This document shows, one piece after another, positions 60,451-64,000 of a stretch of 64,000 bases of DNA. The position numbers and the translations under genes were made by a program. The notes beneath the pieces are model-generated. The model was not told where the DNA came from, searched no databases, and worked only from the letters and a program-made list of their open reading frames with translations. The stretch's first letter is position 1. The number at the start of each line of letters is the position of its first letter. The stretch is from DASSJT01 sp963715025 (GTDB taxonomy: Bacteria > Actinomycetota > Actinomycetes > Actinomycetales > Dermatophilaceae): the NCBI GenBank assembly GCA_963715025.1, contig CAVQQQ010000008.1, forward strand, positions 86,196 to 150,195. Direction: 5' to 3'.

Positions 60451-63279
60451 GTGCGGTTCAGGGTGCTCGGACCGCTGGAGGTTCGCGATCGCCACGGCGA
60501 GCCGGTTGGGCTCGGCTCGCCGAAGCTGCGTGCCGTCCTCGCCGTGCTTCTGGTGAGCGCCAACCGCCCGCTGAGCGTGAGCCGACTGGTCGATGCCGTC
60601 TGGCCCGACCGGCCGCCGCCGACCGCGGTCGGGGCGTTGCGCACCTACGTGTCGACGCTGCGCCGTCAGTTGCAGCTCAGCGGCGGCGTCCGGCCCCCGC
60701 GGCTGGTCACCGAGGCGGCCGGCTACCGCTTGGACGTGACCGCGGCAGATCTCGACCTGCTCGCGTTCGAGGAGCTCGCCACGCGCGGCGAGCGGGCGCT
60801 CCGCGAAGGCGATCCGCTCGCCGCCAGCGAGCAGCTGCGCCGGGGGCTTGGCCTGTGGCGCGGGCGGCCGCTCGAGGACGTCGCCGTCGACGCCGACCCC
60901 GACGGCCGGCTCGTCGTGGCGGAGGAGCGCCGGCTAGCCGCCAGCGAGACCCTGGTCGAGGCCCGCCTGGCCCTCGGTCAGCACGCCGAGCTGGCCGCCG
61001 AGCTGCGCGCTCTGGTCGAGGAGAACCCGCTGCGCGAACGGCTTTGGCAGCACTGGATGCTCGCGCTGTACCGGGCCGGCCGGCAGGCCGAGGCGTTAGC
61101 GGCGTACCGGCGCCTGCGCGACCGGCTGGCCCGCGAGCTCGGGACCGAGCCGACCCGCGCGGTCCGTGACCTGCACGAGCGGATGCTGGCCTCGGACCCG
61201 GTGCTCGACCTGCCGGGTCAGATGTCGCCGGGGACGCGGACCGTGGTGCCGCGCCAGCTGCCGGCCGACGTGGCCGCCTTCACCGGCCGCACCGCCGAGC
61301 TGGCCGAGCTCGCGGCCCTGCTGCGTCGTGATCCAGATGACCGCGTGCCGCCGATCGGTGCGATCGACGGCGTCGCGGGGATCGGCAAGTCCGCGCTGGC
61401 CGTGCACGCCGCGCACCTCGTCGCGGGGAGCTTTCCGGACGGACAGCTGTACGCCGACCTGTCGGACGGCACGCCGATCGGCGTCCTGGGGTGGTTCCTC
61501 CGTGCATTGGACGTACCCGACGCCGGGCGGTACGACCTGGCCGAGGCCGCTGGCAGGTTCCGGGCCGAGAGCGCGACCCGCCGGCTGCTCGTCGTGCTGG
61601 ACAACGCGACCGACGCGACCCAGGTGCGGCCGTTGCTGCCGGGCGGGCCCGGTTGCGCCGTCCTGGTGACCAGCCGGCGAGTGCTGGCGACACTCGACGT
61701 CGCACGTCACGTGCATCTCGGCCCGCTGGCACCGGGCGAGTCGCTGATGCTCCTGGGCCGGCTGGCCGGGCCCGAGCGGGTCGCCGCGGATCCACCAGCC
61801 GCACGGCAGCTGGTCGCGCTCTGCGGAGGACTGCCGCTGGCGATGCGGATCGCAGGTGCCCGGCTGGCGGCACGCCCGGCCTGGCCGGTCCGGACGCTGA
61901 CCGGCCGGCTGGCCGACACACGCCGCCGCCTCGACGAGCTGCGCGCAGGCGACCTCGATGTCCGGGCGTCGCTTCTGGTCGGGCATCGCCTGCTGGCCGC
62001 CGGGTCGGAGGCCGAACGCGCAGCCGCGGCGGCGTTCGGCCTGCTCGGCTTACCCGATGCGGCGGACTTGAGCCCACCGTTCGCCGAACGGTTGCTCGGA
62101 GCAACGGACCCGATGCAGGTGCTGGAGCTGCTGGTCGACGCACAGCTGCTGGAGAGCCGGGCACCGGGCCGGTACCGACTGCACGACCTGCTGCGGCTGC
62201 TAGCCCGCGAACTCGCCGCCGAGTCGTGGTCGGCGGACGAGCTCGCCGCGGCGCTGACCCGGTCGATGGGCTGGCAGGTCGCCACCGCCTGGCGCGCGTA
62301 CGCGACGCTGCGCCCGGGCGACCCGCGGCTCGGCACCGCGGGCGACTGGGCCGAAGGCGGTACGCCGCTCGGCTCCGCCCAAGCGGCCCTGGAGTGGCTC
62401 GAAAGCGAACGGGCGAACCTGCTCGCGAGCGCCGAGCAGGCGGCCGCGACCGACGGCGTACCGGACGAGATCCCCGGGCAGCTGGCCCGGGCGCTGTTCG
62501 CGTTTTTCCACATCCGCGGGCACCGGGCTGACTGGATCCGGCTGAACCGGACCGCACTCGCCGTCGCGCGCCGGACCCGGGACACGTACGCCGAAGCCTT
62601 CGCGCACCGCGACCTGGGCGCGGCCTACGAACTGCAGGGCGACTGCGGTCAAGCCATGGCCCACCTGCGAGCCGGCCTGAAACTGTTCGGCGAGGCCGGA
62701 GACGACATCGGCCGGGCCTCATGCCTGAACGGGCTCGGCACCGTGTATGACAGCCTTGGCCGGTACAGCCCGGCCGCCGCCTGCTTGTCGCAGGCGCTGT
62801 CGATCGCCCGCCGACTCGGCGACCCGCACAGCCAGGGCGTCTACCTGAACAACCTCGGGCCCGTGTACGGGCGACTCGGCAGGTACGTGGACGCGTTGCG
62901 CTGTCTCGCCGAGTCTGGCGGGATCTTCGGCGAGCTGGGCAACCGGCGCGGCCAGGCCGCCGCTTTGACGAACCTCGGCGAGGTGCACGAGGCGGCGGGC
63001 TCGCTGACCGAGGCGCTGGCCGGGCACACCGCCGGGCTCGCGGTGTTCCGCGAACTGGCCGACGAGGCCGGCCAGGCGCACTGCCTGACCCACCTCGCCC
63101 TCGTGCACCGCGGCCTGGGCCGGCCAGACCAGGCGCTGGAGTGCCTGCGCGCCGCGCTGGCGATCTGCGAACGTACCGACGACCGGCGCGGTACGGCGCA
63201 GTGCCAACGACTGCTGAGCGAGACGCTCCAGGAGGTCGCACCGCCCGGCAACGGTCAACGCCGGAGCGCGAGCGAGTAG
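60451..63279 (+). CDS. SARP/AfsR-type regulator with NB-ARC and TPR domains
   Basis: 942 residues from GTG 60451, chosen for the GGGAGG seven bases upstream over ATG 60412. Residues 1-95 are the OmpR-like winged helix (FRVLGPLEVRDRHGEPVGLG, RPLSVSRLVDAVWPDRPPPT). The bacterial transcriptional activator domain runs to about 245 (YRAGRQAEALAAYRRLRDRL). An NB-ARC ATPase follows: Walker A AIDGVAGIGKSALAVHAAHL, Walker B RRLLVVLDNATD. The C-terminal third is TPR repeats (GDDIGRASCLNGLGTVYDSL and four to five more). Such proteins activate secondary-metabolite genes; none is visible here. Confidence 0.93.
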   Translation: MRFRVLGPLEVRDRHGEPVGLGSPKLRAVLAVLLVSANRPLSVSRLVDAVWPDRPPPTAVGALRTYVSTLRRQLQLSGGVRPPRLVTEAAGYRLDVTAADLDLLAFEELATRGERALREGDPLAASEQLRRGLGLWRGRPLEDVAVDADPDGRLVVAEERRLAASETLVEARLALGQHAELAAELRALVEENPLRERLWQHWMLALYRAGRQAEALAAYRRLRDRLARELGTEPTRAVRDLHERMLASDPVLDLPGQMSPGTRTVVPRQLPADVAAFTGRTAELAELAALLRRDPDDRVPPIGAIDGVAGIGKSALAVHAAHLVAGSFPDGQLYADLSDGTPIGVLGWFLRALDVPDAGRYDLAEAAGRFRAESATRRLLVVLDNATDATQVRPLLPGGPGCAVLVTSRRVLATLDVARHVHLGPLAPGESLMLLGRLAGPERVAADPPAARQLVALCGGLPLAMRIAGARLAARPAWPVRTLTGRLADTRRRLDELRAGDLDVRASLLVGHRLLAAGSEAERAAAAAFGLLGLPDAADLSPPFAERLLGATDPMQVLELLVDAQLLESRAPGRYRLHDLLRLLARELAAESWSADELAAALTRSMGWQVATAWRAYATLRPGDPRLGTAGDWAEGGTPLGSAQAALEWLESERANLLASAEQAAATDGVPDEIPGQLARALFAFFHIRGHRADWIRLNRTALAVARRTRDTYAEAFAHRDLGAAYELQGDCGQAMAHLRAGLKLFGEAGDDIGRASCLNGLGTVYDSLGRYSPAAACLSQALSIARRLGDPHSQGVYLNNLGPVYGRLGRYVDALRCLAESGGIFGELGNRRGQAAALTNLGEVHEAAGSLTEALAGHTAGLAVFRELADEAGQAHCLTHLALVHRGLGRPDQALECLRAALAICERTDDRRGTAQCQRLLSETLQEVAPPGNGQRRSASE

Positions 63280-64000
63280 ACGTTGCCGCCGCCGGTGTCG
63301 CCGTACGTCGCCGCGTAGACCTTGCCCTCGGCAACAACCGGTCCGGAGTCGACTGCGCCGGACGCCCGGGTGGACCACAGCCGCTTCCCGTCCGTGGCCC
63401 GGAGCGCGTAAATACCGCCTCCGTCCGACCCCGCATACACGACCCCGTTGGCCACCGCAGGAGACGAGAGCACCGGACCGGCGGTGCGGAAGCTCCACCG
63501 GACGGCACCGGTCGCCGCGTCCAGGGCGAGCACTCGGCGGTCGTTGTTGGTGCCGATATAGACGGTGCCGTCGACGACTGCGGGCGAGGACTGGATCGAC
63601 GCGAGGATGTCCGTGCCGTACTGCACCTTCCACCGCTGAGCGCCGGTCTCGGCGTTCACTGCGTACACGTTGCCGTCCCGCGAGCCGAAGTAGACGGTGC
63701 CGTCGGCCACGGCCGGTGTCGAGGAGTTGTGCCCGCCGGTTTCGAACGACCACAAGACGGTGCCGGTCGCCGCGTCCAGCGCGTAGACCCTGTGGTTGAG
63801 GGATGCGGCGAACACCTTGCCGCCGGCCACGGTCGGCGACGCGTAGAACCCCGAACCGCGGCCGCCGTTGGGCTTGGCGTCCCAGATCCGGGTACCGGTC
63901 GCGGCGTCGAGCGCCAGCACCTGGTCCTCCGTCGTGGCGGCGTACAGCACCGACCCGGCGAGCGTCGGCGAGCCGACGATGTTGCTGACAGACGCACCGA
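63255..64000 (-). CDS. PQQ-type beta-propeller repeat protein, 5' end cut by the window
   Basis: About 248 residues of consecutive propeller blades, each with a VLALDAATGTRIWDAK-like strand pair: VYALDAATGTVLWSFETGG, VYAVNAETGAQRWKVQYG, VLALDAATGAVRWSFRTAG, IYALRATDGKRLWSTRASG. The quinoprotein-alcohol-dehydrogenase-like fold is clear. Catalytic PQQ residues cannot be judged from the fragment; non-enzymatic PQQ-like proteins of this kind are often fused to kinases. Its 3' end overlaps the SARP gene by 25 bases, tail to tail. Confidence 0.88.
   Translation of the reverse strand, partial: GASVSNIVGSPTLAGSVLYAATTEDQVLALDAATGTRIWDAKPNGGRGSGFYASPTVAGGKVFAASLNHRVYALDAATGTVLWSFETGGHNSSTPAVADGTVYFGSRDGNVYAVNAETGAQRWKVQYGTDILASIQSSPAVVDGTVYIGTNNDRRVLALDAATGAVRWSFRTAGPVLSSPAVANGVVYAGSDGGGIYALRATDGKRLWSTRASGAVDSGPVVAEGKVYAATYGDTGGGNVYSLALRR

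Overview
High-GC actinobacterial DNA. The block sepX-like gene / rimJ-like GNAT / moaB / moaC / glp(moeA) / galU / 5-formyl-THF cyclo-ligase next to tRNA-Ala is an order familiar from Actinobacteria. Frequent GTG starts, ATGA/GTGA start-stop overlaps and mycobacterium/streptomycete-type families (WS/DGAT, SARP, mycothiol-type DinB) agree. A member of the Micrococcales (Intrasporangiaceae-like) is my best guess; the genus cannot be read from the sequence.

Layout. (1) 1-11,012: a decayed genomic island. It holds a GNAT fragment, two truncated IS110 transposase copies, fragments of SDR, Ohr and TetR genes, and a few intact genes (VOC, WS/DGAT, SDR, YCII, quinone oxidoreductase). A frameshifted tyrosine integrase with an intact excisionase-like gene abuts the 3' end of tRNA-Ala(CGC). 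(2) 11,013-35,737: stable chromosome. It carries the Moco/galU block, a penicillin-acylase-family hydrolase, a CPA1 antiporter, an FmdB-type zinc ribbon, MTA phosphorylase, an SAF protein, MscL, a 1412-residue DUF4011 helicase-nuclease, a truncated hemoglobin and an MFS pump. It ends with a divergent lipid-type trio (acetoacetate-decarboxylase family; FAR-like reductase plus an AAR-like dehydrogenase) and tRNA-Arg(CCT). (3) 35,738-about 50 kb: accessory DNA. A 3'-half copy of tRNA-Arg at 42.62-42.67 kb closes a roughly 7 kb element with a MerR-controlled DrrAB-type exporter, a broken GH13 gene, an integrase remnant and a secreted BNR-repeat protein. A second integrase remnant lies just beyond the repeat, suggesting tandem insertion. 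Then come a hemerythrin-like gene, two unfamiliar coiled-coil genes, VOC and PNPOx genes and an ArsR/SRPBCC pair. (4) 50.3-56.05 kb, minus strand: a tightly coupled sulfane-sulfur operon: CstB-like MBL-rhodanese-rhodanese, MFS, ArsR-rhodanese, PIG-L deacetylase, DsrE, cysteine desulfurase. (5) 56.5-64 kb: PadR plus MacB-type ABC exporter (permease frameshifted), a SARP/NB-ARC/TPR regulator and the C-terminal part of a PQQ-type beta-propeller protein.

A repeated theme is single-base frameshifts in genes that otherwise keep their conserved residues, downstream frames and start-stop coupling (integrase, drrB, pigL, ftsX, DinB, the zinc/coiled-coil gene). Some of this is real decay in islands. 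In the sulfur operon, sequencing error is at least as likely. The best candidates for undescribed biology are the AAR-like/FAR-like/decarboxylase trio, the atypical CstB-like operon and the small island pair at 44.3-45.6 kb.
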